Source: Nocardia sp. MH4
GTDB taxonomy: Bacteria; Actinomycetota; Actinomycetes; Mycobacteriales; Mycobacteriaceae
Assembly: GCF_019266065.1 (NCBI RefSeq)
Contig: NZ_LPNR01000102.1
Location: forward strand, 1-64,000
Reading direction: 5' to 3'
Length of the DNA stretch: 64,000 nucleotides
The notes below the pieces were generated by a model, which was not told where the DNA came from, did not search any database, and saw only the letters and a list, made by a program, of their open reading frames with translations. The position numbers and the translations under genes are program-made. Of the stretch, positions 53,983-62,871 are shown piece by piece (position 1 is the stretch's first letter; each line of letters starts with the position of its first letter).

Positions 53983-55121
53983 AGCTTCTCCCAATGGATT
54001 TCGAGGGTGAACTCGGTGTCGGTGGCGGTGACGTCGAGCCGCGCGCCGACCGCCGCGAGCCGTTCGGTCAGGCCGCGCAGCCCGGATCGCTCGCCGATGG
54101 TGCCGTGCGGTCGGTCGTTGCGCAGCGACATGCCCCCGCTGCCGAGCGCCAGGGTCGCCAGCGTCGCCGCCGAGTGTTCGACGATGTTGGTCGTCCCCTC
54201 GCGGACCACCCAAGCCGCGACATCGTGGAATCGTCGGGGCACCTTGGCGGCGTCACCCTCGACGACGAGTTCGCAACCCACCGCCGACAACAGCGACCGC
54301 GCCCCGGCCACCTCGCCGCGCAGGTCGATATTGCGGTAGCCGCGCACCAGCGTGCGCATCTGGCCCATCGACTCCACCGCGAGCCCGCGCACCGCCTCCA
54401 TCTCCGCGACCGCCCGCTCCTGGTCGCCGGCACGCGAGAGCGCCACGGCCAGTTCGCTTTTCACCGCGATCGCGGAGAACCCACGACCGACCACATCGTG
54501 CAGGTCGCGCGCGAAGCGCAGGCGTTCCTCGGCGACCTGGAGCTCGGCCTCGACGAGTTTGGCGCGGTCGAGCTCGTCGATGATGCCCAGGGCCCACACC
54601 GTCAGCAGCGTCATGCCGACGGCGAAGATCCCGCTGATCAGCAGTACCGCCGCGGTCCGCACCCCGCCTTCCGGCGACGGCGCGAAGACCAGCCCGGTGA
54701 CGAGGCTCAGGCCGACCATGATCCACCACTTGTGCCGGGTGAACGGAACGACCGCGAACAGCGCGAACAGCGCCGCGAACACTCCGCTCAGGCGAGCGAC
54801 GGCGACGATCGATTCGGCGGTGGCCAGCTGCGAAACGACCGCGCCACCGACCCACAGCGCGGCCAGCGTCGCGGTGGCGACCGGCAGCATCCACGGCCGC
54901 GTGACCATGCCGGCCACCGTGGCGAAATCTGGTTGCGCCTCCACCGCGACGACGGCCGCGGCGCCACCGACGAGGATCGCGGGGATCGCGGCCGCCGAAC
55001 TCAGGCTGGTCGTCGACGCGATGACCAGCCCGGCGATGGCCGCCTGGAAGGTGAGCCGCGAGTACAACCGGAACTTGGCCGCGCTCGACAGCTCGTGCCA
55101 CCAGGCGGTCCAGCGCCTCAC
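53979..55121 (-). CDS. sensor histidine kinase (HisKA_3)
   Basis: A 380-residue kinase with about six predicted transmembrane helices (for example LFALFAVVPFTRHKWWIMVG, TAAVLLISGIFAVGMTLLTV). The phospho-accepting His lies in RFARDLHDVVGRGFSAIAVK, and the HATPase N-box in VREGTTNIVEHSAATLATLA. The G-box is GERSGLRGLTERLAAVG. A DesK/NarX-like intramembrane sensor with no large extracellular domain, so it likely senses membrane-active agents. GTG start (MRRWTAWWHELS) overlaps the permease stop. Confidence 0.9.
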   Translation of the reverse strand: MRRWTAWWHELSSAAKFRLYSRLTFQAAIAGLVIASTTSLSSAAAIPAILVGGAAAVVAVEAQPDFATVAGMVTRPWMLPVATATLAALWVGGAVVSQLATAESIVAVARLSGVFAALFALFAVVPFTRHKWWIMVGLSLVTGLVFAPSPEGGVRTAAVLLISGIFAVGMTLLTVWALGIIDELDRAKLVEAELQVAEERLRFARDLHDVVGRGFSAIAVKSELAVALSRAGDQERAVAEMEAVRGLAVESMGQMRTLVRGYRNIDLRGEVAGARSLLSAVGCELVVEGDAAKVPRRFHDVAAWVVREGTTNIVEHSAATLATLALGSGGMSLRNDRPHGTIGERSGLRGLTERLAAVGARLDVTATDTEFTLEIHWEKL

Positions 55122-55921
55122 CCCCGGTCGTCCCAGCGGAAGCTCTTGCGGGTCAGCGCGAGCGCCAGGACGGTCCATATCGCCAGTGTCGCAAACGCCG
55201 GGCCGGACGCGGTGAGGGTCCCGGCCGGGGTCAGCACCGGATCGGCCGCCGCGGCCGTCGCGGTCTTGCCGGACGCGCCGAGGAACACCAGGTCGGAGAC
55301 GGCGGCGAACGGTGTCCAGTCGGCGAGCGCGGCCAGCCGGTCGGGCAGCACCGCGCGGATCGACGCGAGCCCGAGCATGGCCAGCAGCATCACCGGCAGG
55401 GAGGTGATCTGGGCGGCCTCGGCGTTCTTGGTGACCGCGCTGGTCGCCAGCGCGAGCAGCGCGAACACCGCGATCCCACCGAGGAGTGCGGCGATCATCA
55501 GCGCCGGATTCACCGGTGCGGGCGCCCCACTGCCGTAGACGACAGCGAGAACGGCCACCGCGCACGCGAGGGTCACCAGCACGCCGGGAACCGCTGGGGC
55601 GGTCTGGATCTGCCAGTCGGCGGCCTCGCCGGTGCGCAAACGTCTCAGCACGCCCTCGCTGCGGCGGGTCGTCACCATCGACAGCACCGAGTAGTACTGC
55701 ACGAACACCAGCGCCATGAGCGCGAGCATCTCGATGGCCACCGCGGCCATCGCGGCCGTGGGTTCGGTGTCCTTGCGGGCGATGAAGTAGGTGACCAGCG
55801 GAATCCCGACCGGGAACAGCGTCGCCAGGTAGACCAGGGTCTTGTTGCGCCGGAACTGCAACCATTCCGCCGCGGCGAGGGCGGCGAGCGGGCGGCGACG
55901 AGGCGCGGTGGCGGTGGTCAT
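55118..55921 (-). CDS. ABC transporter permease
   Basis: A 267-residue ABC-2-type permease with six hydrophobic helices (TLVYLATLFPVGIPLVTYF, MLALMALVFVQYYSVLSMVT, VLVTLACAVAVLAVVYG and so on). The TTRRSEGVLRRLRTGEAADW segment is the usual cytoplasmic coupling loop. Together with the ATPase it would export a drug, peptide or lipid. ATG overlaps the ATPase stop by 4 bases (ATGA). Confidence 0.88.
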   Translation of the reverse strand: MTTATAPRRRPLAALAAAEWLQFRRNKTLVYLATLFPVGIPLVTYFIARKDTEPTAAMAAVAIEMLALMALVFVQYYSVLSMVTTRRSEGVLRRLRTGEAADWQIQTAPAVPGVLVTLACAVAVLAVVYGSGAPAPVNPALMIAALLGGIAVFALLALATSAVTKNAEAAQITSLPVMLLAMLGLASIRAVLPDRLAALADWTPFAAVSDLVFLGASGKTATAAAADPVLTPAGTLTASGPAFATLAIWTVLALALTRKSFRWDDRG

Positions 55922-56862
55922 CGGCGGGCTCCGATCAGTGCGGTGGCGGGCGCGGGGGTGGTGTCGTGGTCGCCCGCGATGTCGAGGAAGACCGATTCGA
56001 GGGAGGCGGCGCGGGCTTCGAGCCCGGTCAGCCGGACCCCGGCCTCGCGGGCCCAGTCCAGGAGTGCAAACAGATGCCCTTGGAGGTCGTCGGTGCTGAC
56101 GGTGACGCGCTCGTTCGCCTCGATCCGCGCGCCGTGCAGTGGCGGCACCGGCAGGCCGGGATGATCGAAGACGATCCGCGACGGATGGCCGTCGACGATC
56201 TCGCGCAGCGTTCCGCGTCGCGCGACCGTGCCCTTGTCCATGATCACGATGCGGTCGGCCAGCGACTCGGCCTCGTCGAGGTAGTGCGTGGTGAGCACCA
56301 TCGTCACCCCGGCCGCTTTCAGATCGGCGAGCAATCGCCACGTCGCGCGGCGGCTTTCGGGATCCAGGCCGGTGGTCGGCTCGTCCAGGAACAGCAGGCG
56401 CGGCTGCCCGAGCAGCGCGCAGGCCAGGTCGACGCGGCGCTGCTCGCCGCCCGAGAGCGACCCGACCCGCACCGCGGCGCGCTCGACCAGGCCGACCTGG
56501 GCGAGCACCGTCTCCACGGTGGTCGGATCGCTGCACGTCCCGCGCCACATCTCCAGCGTCTCCGCGACGGTCAACTCGGCGGGGAGTCCGCCGGATTGCA
56601 GCATGATCCCGACCTGCGGCCGCACCTGATCGCGGTGCCGGAGCGGGTCGAGGCCGAACACCTCGACCCGGCCCGCCGACGGCGCGGCGAGCCCCTCCAG
56701 CAGATCCAACGTCGAGGTCTTGCCCGCGCCGTTGGTCCCCAGCAGCGCGAAGACCTCTCCCCCGACGATGTCGAGGTCTACCCCGGCGACCGCCTCGAAC
56801 GCCTGCGCACCGCGACCGTAGGTGCGGCGCAGCCCCCGCGCGGAGATGACGATGTCGTTCAT
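55918..56862 (-). CDS. ABC transporter ATP-binding protein
   Basis: A 314-residue DrrA/CcmA-type ABC ATPase. Walker A LLGTNGAGKTSTLDLLEGLA, Q-loop VGIMLQSGGLPAELTV, signature GSLSGGEQRRVDLACALLGQ, Walker B LLFLDEPTTGLDPESR, H-loop VLTTHYLDEAESLADRIVIM. A C-terminal regulatory region (DUF4162-like, about 225-314) is present. ATG 56862 with AAAGGGG. First gene of a four-gene, overlapping ATPase-permease-kinase-regulator operon of the kind that confers resistance to membrane-targeting compounds (inference). Confidence 0.92.
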   Translation of the reverse strand: MNDIVISARGLRRTYGRGAQAFEAVAGVDLDIVGGEVFALLGTNGAGKTSTLDLLEGLAAPSAGRVEVFGLDPLRHRDQVRPQVGIMLQSGGLPAELTVAETLEMWRGTCSDPTTVETVLAQVGLVERAAVRVGSLSGGEQRRVDLACALLGQPRLLFLDEPTTGLDPESRRATWRLLADLKAAGVTMVLTTHYLDEAESLADRIVIMDKGTVARRGTLREIVDGHPSRIVFDHPGLPVPPLHGARIEANERVTVSTDDLQGHLFALLDWAREAGVRLTGLEARAASLESVFLDIAGDHDTTPAPATALIGARR

Positions 56863-57020
56863 CGTGTGCCCCTTTCTCACACTCCCCACGGTCATCGACG
56901 CGGGTGCCGTCCGGTAGTACGCGCGATCACCGTTCAGCGATGAGTCCTGCACGGGCGGACGATGACAAAAGTCATGCGGCCGGGCGGACCGGATCGACCA
57001 CGGCCCGTGGATATCCGGGG

Positions 57021-58040
57021 TCAGCGGCGGCGCAGCGCCGGGTCGAGCAGAGACGGTGGGGTGTCGTGCTTCTCGTCGGGGGCGAGGTCGGTGCCGGGGG
57101 TGACGATGGCATCGATCGCGTCGAGGACGTCGGCGGACAGGGTCGTGTCGGCTGCCGCGAGCTGAGAGTGCAAGTGCGCCATCGTGCGTGGGCCGATGAT
57201 GGCGCTGGTGACGCCGGGGTGAGCGGTGACGAAACCGAGGGCGAGCTGGATCAGGGTCAGCCCGGCCTGATCGGCCACCTCGGCCAGCTGTTCGACGGCC
57301 GCCAGCCTGGCCTGGTTGACCGGGAGGGTGGTGTCGAAGCGTTCGGGCATGAACGCCGAACGGCTGGTGGCGATCTCGCGGTCGGCGCGGATCGCGCCCG
57401 AGAGCCAGCCGGAGGCGAGCGGACTCCACGCCAGCACACCCAGGCCGTACTCCTGGGCGACCGGCAGCATGTGGGTTTCGATGCCGCGCTGCAGGATCGA
57501 ATAGCTGGGTTGCTCGGTGACATAGCGACCCAGGCGATGCTCCCGCGCCGCCCACTGCGCCTCGACGATGCGGTAGGCGGGGAAGGTCGACGAGCCGAAG
57601 TAGCGGATCTTGCCCGCCTGCCGCAGGTCGGTCAGCGCCGACAGCGTCTCCTCGTCGCGCACGCTCGGATCCCACCGGTGGATCTGATAGAGGTCCACGT
57701 GATCGACACCGAGACGGCGCAGGCTGTCGTCGAGCGCGGTGACCAGCCAGCGGCGCGAAGCGCCGCGGCGGTTGCGCTCCTCCCCCATCGGCAGGCTCGC
57801 CTTGGTGGCGAGCACGAGATCGTCGCGACGGCCCGCGACGGCCTTGCCGACGAGTTCCTCCGACTCGCCGCTGCCGTAGAAGTCGGCGGTGTCGATGACA
57901 TTGATGCCGCCCTCGATCGCGACGTCGATCATGGCGGTGACCTCGGCCTGCGTGGAATTCCCGAGCGCGCCGAAGTTCATCGCGCCGAGCGTGAGGCTGC
58001 TGACCCGGACACCGGTCCGGCCGAGGCTGCGGTACTGCAT
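57021..58040 (-). CDS. aldo/keto reductase
   Basis: A 339-residue aldo/keto reductase. Catalytic tetrad: Asp in VIDTADFYGSGESEELVG, Tyr55-like in FYG, Lys in LVLATKASLPMGEE, His in DLYQIHRWDPSV. Family strand signature RYFGSSTFPAYRIVEAQW and SAIIGPRTMAHLHSQLAAAD at the NADPH site. The substrate is unknown. ATG 58040 with GGAGCAGC upstream. Divergent from the TetR gene, with two palindromic operators in the shared promoter, so the TetR protein very probably represses it. Confidence 0.93.
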   Translation of the reverse strand: MQYRSLGRTGVRVSSLTLGAMNFGALGNSTQAEVTAMIDVAIEGGINVIDTADFYGSGESEELVGKAVAGRRDDLVLATKASLPMGEERNRRGASRRWLVTALDDSLRRLGVDHVDLYQIHRWDPSVRDEETLSALTDLRQAGKIRYFGSSTFPAYRIVEAQWAAREHRLGRYVTEQPSYSILQRGIETHMLPVAQEYGLGVLAWSPLASGWLSGAIRADREIATSRSAFMPERFDTTLPVNQARLAAVEQLAEVADQAGLTLIQLALGFVTAHPGVTSAIIGPRTMAHLHSQLAAADTTLSADVLDAIDAIVTPGTDLAPDEKHDTPPSLLDPALRRR

Positions 58041-58103
58041 GCGCTGCTCCTTCGTGAGCTGTGCGAGTTGGTTCAGGTCGCCGGATCTGACATCCTGAAC
58101 AAA

Positions 58104-58145
58104 CGGAACGACGTTCCGATAATCAACATACGGAACATGGTTCCG
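58104..58145. promoter_or_regulatory. duplicated TetR operators (CGGAAC-N3-GTTCCG twice)
   Basis: CGGAACGACGTTCCG at 58104-58118 and CGGAACATGGTTCCG at 58131-58145, with centres 27 bases apart. AAA before the first and TTT after the second extend the pair into one larger dyad. It lies between the divergent aldo/keto reductase and TetR genes. Confidence 0.8.
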
Positions 58146-58172
58146 TTTGCCAACCCTGGAGGTGACGGCACT

Positions 58173-58745
58173 GTGGCCGACAACGACAGCTCGCCGCCGC
58201 GCAAGCGCGCCGACGCCCGACGCAACCAGCAGAGCCTGCTCGAGGCGGCCGCGGCGGCCTTCGTCGCCGCGGGCGTCGACGTTCCGGTCCGCGATATCGC
58301 CGCCGCGGCCGGCGTCGGGGTCGGCACCATCTACCGCCACTTCCCCACCCGTGCGGACCTGATCGTCGCCGTCTACCGGCACCAGGTCCAAGCCTGCGCC
58401 GAGGCGGGACCCGCCCTGCTCGCCGCCGAGGACTCACCGCATGCCGCCCTGACCGCGTGGATCGAACTGTTCGTCGACTTCCTCGTCACCAAACACGGTC
58501 TCGCCGAAGCCCTGCAATCCGACGACGCCGCCTTCGACACCCTGCACGCCTACTTCCTGGACCACCTGCTGCCCGTCTGCGCCCAGCTGCTCGATGCCGC
58601 CACGGCGGCGGGCGAGATCGGCCCCGGCACCGATCCCTACGAGTTCCTGCGCGCGGTCGGCAATCTGTGCATCGGCGCGGGAAACGATCCCCGCTATCAG
58701 CCGCGTCGCGTGGTCGGGCTACTCGTCCGGGGATTGCAGGGGTAG
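58173..58745 (+). CDS. TetR family transcriptional regulator
   Basis: A 190-residue TetR regulator. HTH: RRNQQSLLEAAAAAFVAAGV then RDIAAAAGVGVGTIYRHFPT (about residues 15-60). A C-terminal TetR_C-like helical domain (LDHLLPVCAQLLDAATAAGE, VGNLCIGAGNDPRYQPRRVV) has no assignable ligand. I start at the GTG with GGAGGTGA eight bases upstream; an ATG 35 bases earlier lies inside the second operator. Likely binds the two palindromes in the shared promoter and controls the aldo/keto reductase and itself. Confidence 0.9.
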   Translation: MADNDSSPPRKRADARRNQQSLLEAAAAAFVAAGVDVPVRDIAAAAGVGVGTIYRHFPTRADLIVAVYRHQVQACAEAGPALLAAEDSPHAALTAWIELFVDFLVTKHGLAEALQSDDAAFDTLHAYFLDHLLPVCAQLLDAATAAGEIGPGTDPYEFLRAVGNLCIGAGNDPRYQPRRVVGLLVRGLQG

Positions 58746-58870
58746 GAATTCGTCATCGCCGCACGAATCATTTCGGCACCGGAGCGAGCTGCTCGCGAGC
58801 TCCCGCGCGCGGCGACGGGTTTCGAACCAGCCTTCGGTGCCCGCCCTTTCGGCGGGCTACCGTCGATCAC

Positions 58871-59752
58871 GTGACCGATCCCGGAGCTGTCCGATCCGCC
58901 CGTAGCCGAGTCGCAGCACCATCCGCCCCGGCGGCTCGACCGACGTTCGTCCTCGTCCACGGCGCACACGGCAGTTCCGCCTCGTGGTCGGCCCTGTTGC
59001 GGGAACTGGCGCTGCTCGGCCATCGCGGCCTGGCCGTCGACCTGCCCGGACACGGCCTCGACGCCCACTTTCCGCTCGCCTACCAGTCGCCCCAGGACCT
59101 CGACACCCTCGCGGCGCAGCCCTCGCCATTGGCGTCGATCACCTTGGACGACAACGTCACCCACGTCCTGGACACAGTGCGCCGAGTCCACGAGTACGGG
59201 CCGGTGGTTCTGGTCGGCACCAGCGGTGGCGGCGCGACGATCTCCGGCGTCGGAAACCGGGCACCGGAGCTGCTGGCCGGAATCATCTACGTCTCGGCCT
59301 GGTGCTGTGTCGAATTGCCCAGCGTCGCCGCCTATCTGGCCGCGCTCGGACATCACGGCGTCGCCGAGACGATGGTCAATTGGCGCTCGGCCGATCCCGG
59401 GCACCTCGCCGCGCTGAAGCAGGGCCTGATGGCTGACGCCACCGACGATCAGTTCCGCGCGTGCCTCAACATGCTCGAACCGGCCGACTCGGCGCAGGTC
59501 CTCGCCGCCGACAGTCGCGTGCGCGTCGCCACCTGGGGACGAATCCCCCGCACCTACATCCGCCTGTCCCTGGACCGCGCGATCCCCCTGGACATGCAGG
59601 ACCGGATGATCGCCGAAGCCGATGCCCTGACCCCACACAACCCGTTCACCGTGCACACCGTCGAGGCCAGCCACCTGGGCGTCTGCCTCCGCGCGGCCGA
59701 GATCGCCGCGATCCTGGCCGGCCTCTCCCCGGCGAGCGGAACGTTCGGGTGA
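58871..59752 (+). CDS. alpha/beta hydrolase
   Basis: A 293-residue alpha/beta hydrolase of the esterase/epoxide-hydrolase-like group without a signal peptide. N-terminal oxyanion strand FVLVHGAHGSSASWSALLRE, nucleophile elbow VLVGTSGGGATISGV (GxSxG), and a C-terminal His in VEASHLGVCLRA. An acidic residue is in SLDRAIPLDMQDR. A Ser/Arg/Ala-rich first 25 residues may be untranslated if an internal start is used. GTG start at 58871. Substrate unknown. Confidence 0.87.
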   Translation: MTDPGAVRSARSRVAAPSAPAARPTFVLVHGAHGSSASWSALLRELALLGHRGLAVDLPGHGLDAHFPLAYQSPQDLDTLAAQPSPLASITLDDNVTHVLDTVRRVHEYGPVVLVGTSGGGATISGVGNRAPELLAGIIYVSAWCCVELPSVAAYLAALGHHGVAETMVNWRSADPGHLAALKQGLMADATDDQFRACLNMLEPADSAQVLAADSRVRVATWGRIPRTYIRLSLDRAIPLDMQDRMIAEADALTPHNPFTVHTVEASHLGVCLRAAEIAAILAGLSPASGTFG

Positions 59753-59761
59753 TCGACCGTT

Positions 59762-59777
59762 AGTGACCTGCGTCACT
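59762..59777. promoter_or_regulatory. CRP-like box upstream of the NDH-2-like gene
   Basis: AGTGACCTGCGTCACT matches the CRP/FNR-family half-sites (TGTGA-N6-TCACA type) with a perfect dyad, 65 bases before the flavoprotein start. Mycobacterial CRP is cAMP-responsive and controls respiration genes including NADH dehydrogenase. Confidence 0.5.
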
Positions 59778-59841
59778 CCTTGTCACATCGGGTGGGCCGG
59801 TGACGTCTTATGCCCGAAGCCCTCGAGTGAAGGAGAGACCG

Positions 59842-61047
59842 ATGAGCGAGAAGATCGATGTGGTCGTGGTCGGTGGCGGGTACGCGGGTGTGATGGCGGC
59901 CAATCGGCTCACGCAGCGGGCCGACGTGGCGGTCACGGTGATCAATCCGCGGGGGCGGTTCGTCGAGCGGATTCGGTTGCATCAGCTGGTGGGCGGGACC
60001 GATGACGCGGTGGCCGAGTACAGCGATGTACTGGCGCCGGGGGTGCGCCTGGTGGTCGACGCGGCGACCGGGATCGACGCGGCCGCGCGCACCGTGGCGC
60101 TGGCCGGCGGCGACACGATCGGCTACGACTATCTGATCTACGCGGTGGGCAGCGGCAGTGCCGCGCCGCGGGTGCCGGGCGCGGCCGACTTCGCCTATCC
60201 GATCGCGAGTCTGGAGGAGGCGCAGCGGCTGGCGCCGGTGCTCGACGCCACGGCGGCGACCGCCGCGGTGACGGTGGTCGGCGCGGGACCGACCGGGATC
60301 GAGACCGCTGCCGAGCTGGCGGAGCGGGGCCGCGCCGTGACGCTCATCTGCGGCGATGTGCTCGGCCCGTACCTGCACGCCCGCGGGCGGCGCGCGGTCA
60401 CCAAGCGACTGAGCGCGCTCGGCGTGACCATCCTCGACGGTCCCGACGCGAAGGTCGTCGAGGTGACCGCGGAGGCCGTGCGGCTCAGCGGCGGTCATAC
60501 CCTGCGCAGCGCCGTCACGATCTGGACCGCGGGCTTCGGTGTGCCCGACCTGGCGACCCGCAGCGGCCTGCGCACCGATGCCGTCGGCCGCTTGCTCACC
60601 GACGAGACCTTGACCAGCGTCGACGACGAGCGGATCGTCGCCGCGGGCGATTCGGCGGCGCCGTCGAACCTGCCGTTCCGGATGAGCTGCCAGGCCGCGG
60701 GCCCTTTGGGCGCGCACGCCGCCGACACCCTGCTGCGCCGGATCGCCGACGAGCGCCCCGACCCGATCGACCTGGGCTTCGCTGGTCAGTGCATCAGCCT
60801 CGGCCGTCACGCGGGCATCTTCCAGTTCGCCGACAAGGACGATGCCGCCAAGTGGTACCACCTCGGCGGGCGCCCTGGCGCGAAGCTCAAGGAATTCGTG
60901 TGCGCCCACACCATCAAGCAATTGGCCACCGAAGCGCGGAAGCCGGGCACGCACAGCTGGGCCAAGGGCGACCAGCGCGCGCAGCTGTTGCGGGACCGGG
61001 CCGACACCGACGCGACGCGCACCGCCGCGCACGCCGGGCACCGGTGA
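59842..61047 (+). CDS. NAD(P)/FAD-dependent oxidoreductase (NDH-2-like)
   Basis: A 401-residue two-dinucleotide-fold flavoprotein of the pyridine nucleotide-disulfide oxidoreductase family. FAD loop: VVVVGGGYAGVMAANRL; NAD(P) loop: VTVVGAGPTGIETAAELAER; C-terminal FAD site: RIVAAGDSAAPSNLPFRMS. The sequence resembles type II NADH dehydrogenases / ferredoxin reductase-like quinone reductases, though the C-terminal membrane-anchor helix typical of NDH-2 is not obvious. ATG 59842 with AAGGAGA. A CRP-like box lies upstream. Confidence 0.88.
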   Translation: MSEKIDVVVVGGGYAGVMAANRLTQRADVAVTVINPRGRFVERIRLHQLVGGTDDAVAEYSDVLAPGVRLVVDAATGIDAAARTVALAGGDTIGYDYLIYAVGSGSAAPRVPGAADFAYPIASLEEAQRLAPVLDATAATAAVTVVGAGPTGIETAAELAERGRAVTLICGDVLGPYLHARGRRAVTKRLSALGVTILDGPDAKVVEVTAEAVRLSGGHTLRSAVTIWTAGFGVPDLATRSGLRTDAVGRLLTDETLTSVDDERIVAAGDSAAPSNLPFRMSCQAAGPLGAHAADTLLRRIADERPDPIDLGFAGQCISLGRHAGIFQFADKDDAAKWYHLGGRPGAKLKEFVCAHTIKQLATEARKPGTHSWAKGDQRAQLLRDRADTDATRTAAHAGHR

Positions 61048-61061
61048 CCGCGCGGCCGGGG

Positions 61062-61095
61062 CGGCCCCGAGGACCGCGGTAGGTCATCGGGGCCG
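61062..61095. terminator. hairpin between converging genes
   Basis: CGGCCCCGA and TCGGGGCCG form a perfect 9-base stem with a 16-base loop, between the flavoprotein stop (61047) and the ABC gene stop (61156). Confidence 0.55.
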
Positions 61096-61155
61096 TCGGT
61101 CCGGGCGTGCGGACCAGCAGAGTGGCGCGCACGGCCGACGAGCGGACAGCGCCGG

Positions 61156-62871
61156 TCAGATCGTCAGCGGCGAAGTAGTGAGGCTCCAGAAATCGGCGTA
61201 GCGGCCGCCGCGATCGAGCAGCTCCGCGTGGGTGCCTTCCTCCACGATGCGCCCGCTGTCGACGAAAATGACGCGGTCGGCGCTGCGGACGGTCCGCAGC
61301 CGGTGCGCCACCAGCACGACGGTGCGGCCCGCCATCAGACGTTCGATGCCCTGGTGCACGGCCGCCTCGTTCACCGGGTCCAGGGCGGAGGTGACCTCGT
61401 CCAGCAGGACGATGGGCGCGTCCTTGAGCAGCGCGCGGGCGACCGAAACCCGTTGCCGCTCACCGCCGGAGAGCAGCGCACCGCCCTCGCCGACGGCGGC
61501 GGACCAGCCGCCGGGCAGTCGTTCGATCACCTCGTCCAGACGCGCGGCCGTCGCCGCCGCGCGGACCTCGGCGTCGGTGGCGTCGGGACGGCCGAGGCGG
61601 ATGTTGTCCTCGATGGTGCCGTCGAAGAGGTAGACGTGCTGGAAGACGATGGCGATGCGCGACATCAGCGTGGCGGTGTCCATCTCGCGAACATCGACGC
61701 CACCGATCCGGATCGCGCCGGCGTGCACATCATGGAACCGCGCGAGCAGTTGGAGCAGCGTGCTCTTGCCCGCGCCGGACGGCCCGACGATCGCGAACCG
61801 CTGTCCCGCGGGCACCGTCAGCGACAGGTCGTCGACGACGGTGCGATCGCCGTGCCGGAAGCCGACTCCGGCGAACTCCAGGTCGTGCCGATCCGGGACG
61901 ATCGGCTGCTCGGGTTCGGGCAGCGGCTCCAGCCCGAGCAGCTCGTCCAGCCGGGTCAGTTGCGCTCGCGCGCTGCGCAATCGACCGCCGATCTCGGCCA
62001 GCGACAGCAGCGGCTCGGCGCAGCGAGCCGCCAGGACGAGGATCGCCAGCAGTTCGGCCGCGCCGATCTGACCGCCCAGAGCGAGGGCGGCGCCGAGCGC
62101 GAGCAGCGCGGTGAACACGACCTGCACGGCCAGCGTCAGCCCGACGATCCCGGGCAGGGCCGACAGCGCGGATCGGCGCGCGGCGCGCTGGAGTCCGCGC
62201 AGCGCGTCGTCGAGCAGGCCGAAGCGTTCGGTGGTGCGGCCACCGGCCCGCAGTACCGGCTGGGCCTGCAGGTATTCGATCACCCGCCCCGCGGCCTGCT
62301 GGTCGCGGTCGTGTCGTTCGGCGTCGGCGGCGGCCATCGCTCGCCCCGTCCACCCCTGGATCGCCGCCACCAGCGGCACCGCGATCAGGGCCGCCAACCC
62401 CAGCTGCCAGTGGAACGCGAGCATCACGACGACGATCGTCAACGGCGTCACCACCGCGCCGACGAACGGCGCGAGCAGATGCGCGATCACGCTCATCGCC
62501 TCCAGCACTCCGCGACTGGCGAGCACCGACACCTCGCCGACCCGGTCGGGGCCGTACCAGCCCAGCGGCAGCCGGGCCAGATGGTCGCCGAGCCGGTGAT
62601 AGGTGCCGCGCAGCAGCGTGGTGCCCGCGCGGAAACCAGCCAGATCGCTGAGATAGCGCAGTGTGCCGTAGCAGGCGACCGCGATCCCGAACCCGAGCAG
62701 CCACGGCCGGGCGCCGGCCGGATCGTCCCCGAACAGTTCCCGGAGCACCGGCACCAGCAGGGCATAGGACAGGCCTTCGAGGATCGCGGTGGCCGTCATC
62801 AGCGCGACGGTGCGGCGCACCGGACCGGCATACCGATGGCCGAGCACCCGCAACAGGGTCCGGATCATCAC
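61156..62871 (-). CDS. ABC exporter-fold ATPase/permease half-transporter (IrtB/YbtQ-like)
   Basis: A 571-residue half-transporter. The N-terminal membrane domain has six helices (about 1-310). The ATPase domain (about 325-571) has Walker A IVGPSGAGKSTLLQLLARFH, signature LLSGGERQRVSVARALLKDA, Walker B IVLLDEVTSALDP, H-loop LVAHRLRTVRSADRVI. It is a type IV exporter fold. Its arrangement with the next gene (ATGA overlap) is that of the IrtAB / YbtPQ siderophore import pairs or antibiotic exporters; a siderophore role cannot be shown here. Confidence 0.9.
   Translation of the reverse strand: MMIRTLLRVLGHRYAGPVRRTVALMTATAILEGLSYALLVPVLRELFGDDPAGARPWLLGFGIAVACYGTLRYLSDLAGFRAGTTLLRGTYHRLGDHLARLPLGWYGPDRVGEVSVLASRGVLEAMSVIAHLLAPFVGAVVTPLTIVVVMLAFHWQLGLAALIAVPLVAAIQGWTGRAMAAADAERHDRDQQAAGRVIEYLQAQPVLRAGGRTTERFGLLDDALRGLQRAARRSALSALPGIVGLTLAVQVVFTALLALGAALALGGQIGAAELLAILVLAARCAEPLLSLAEIGGRLRSARAQLTRLDELLGLEPLPEPEQPIVPDRHDLEFAGVGFRHGDRTVVDDLSLTVPAGQRFAIVGPSGAGKSTLLQLLARFHDVHAGAIRIGGVDVREMDTATLMSRIAIVFQHVYLFDGTIEDNIRLGRPDATDAEVRAAATAARLDEVIERLPGGWSAAVGEGGALLSGGERQRVSVARALLKDAPIVLLDEVTSALDPVNEAAVHQGIERLMAGRTVVLVAHRLRTVRSADRVIFVDSGRIVEEGTHAELLDRGGRYADFWSLTTSPLTI

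Noticed and set aside
54214-57675. Long minus-strand extensions of the response regulator, kinase, permease and ATPase frames
   Set aside because: These overlap the true upstream genes in another frame; the 4-base overlaps ATGA/GTGA give the proper starts.
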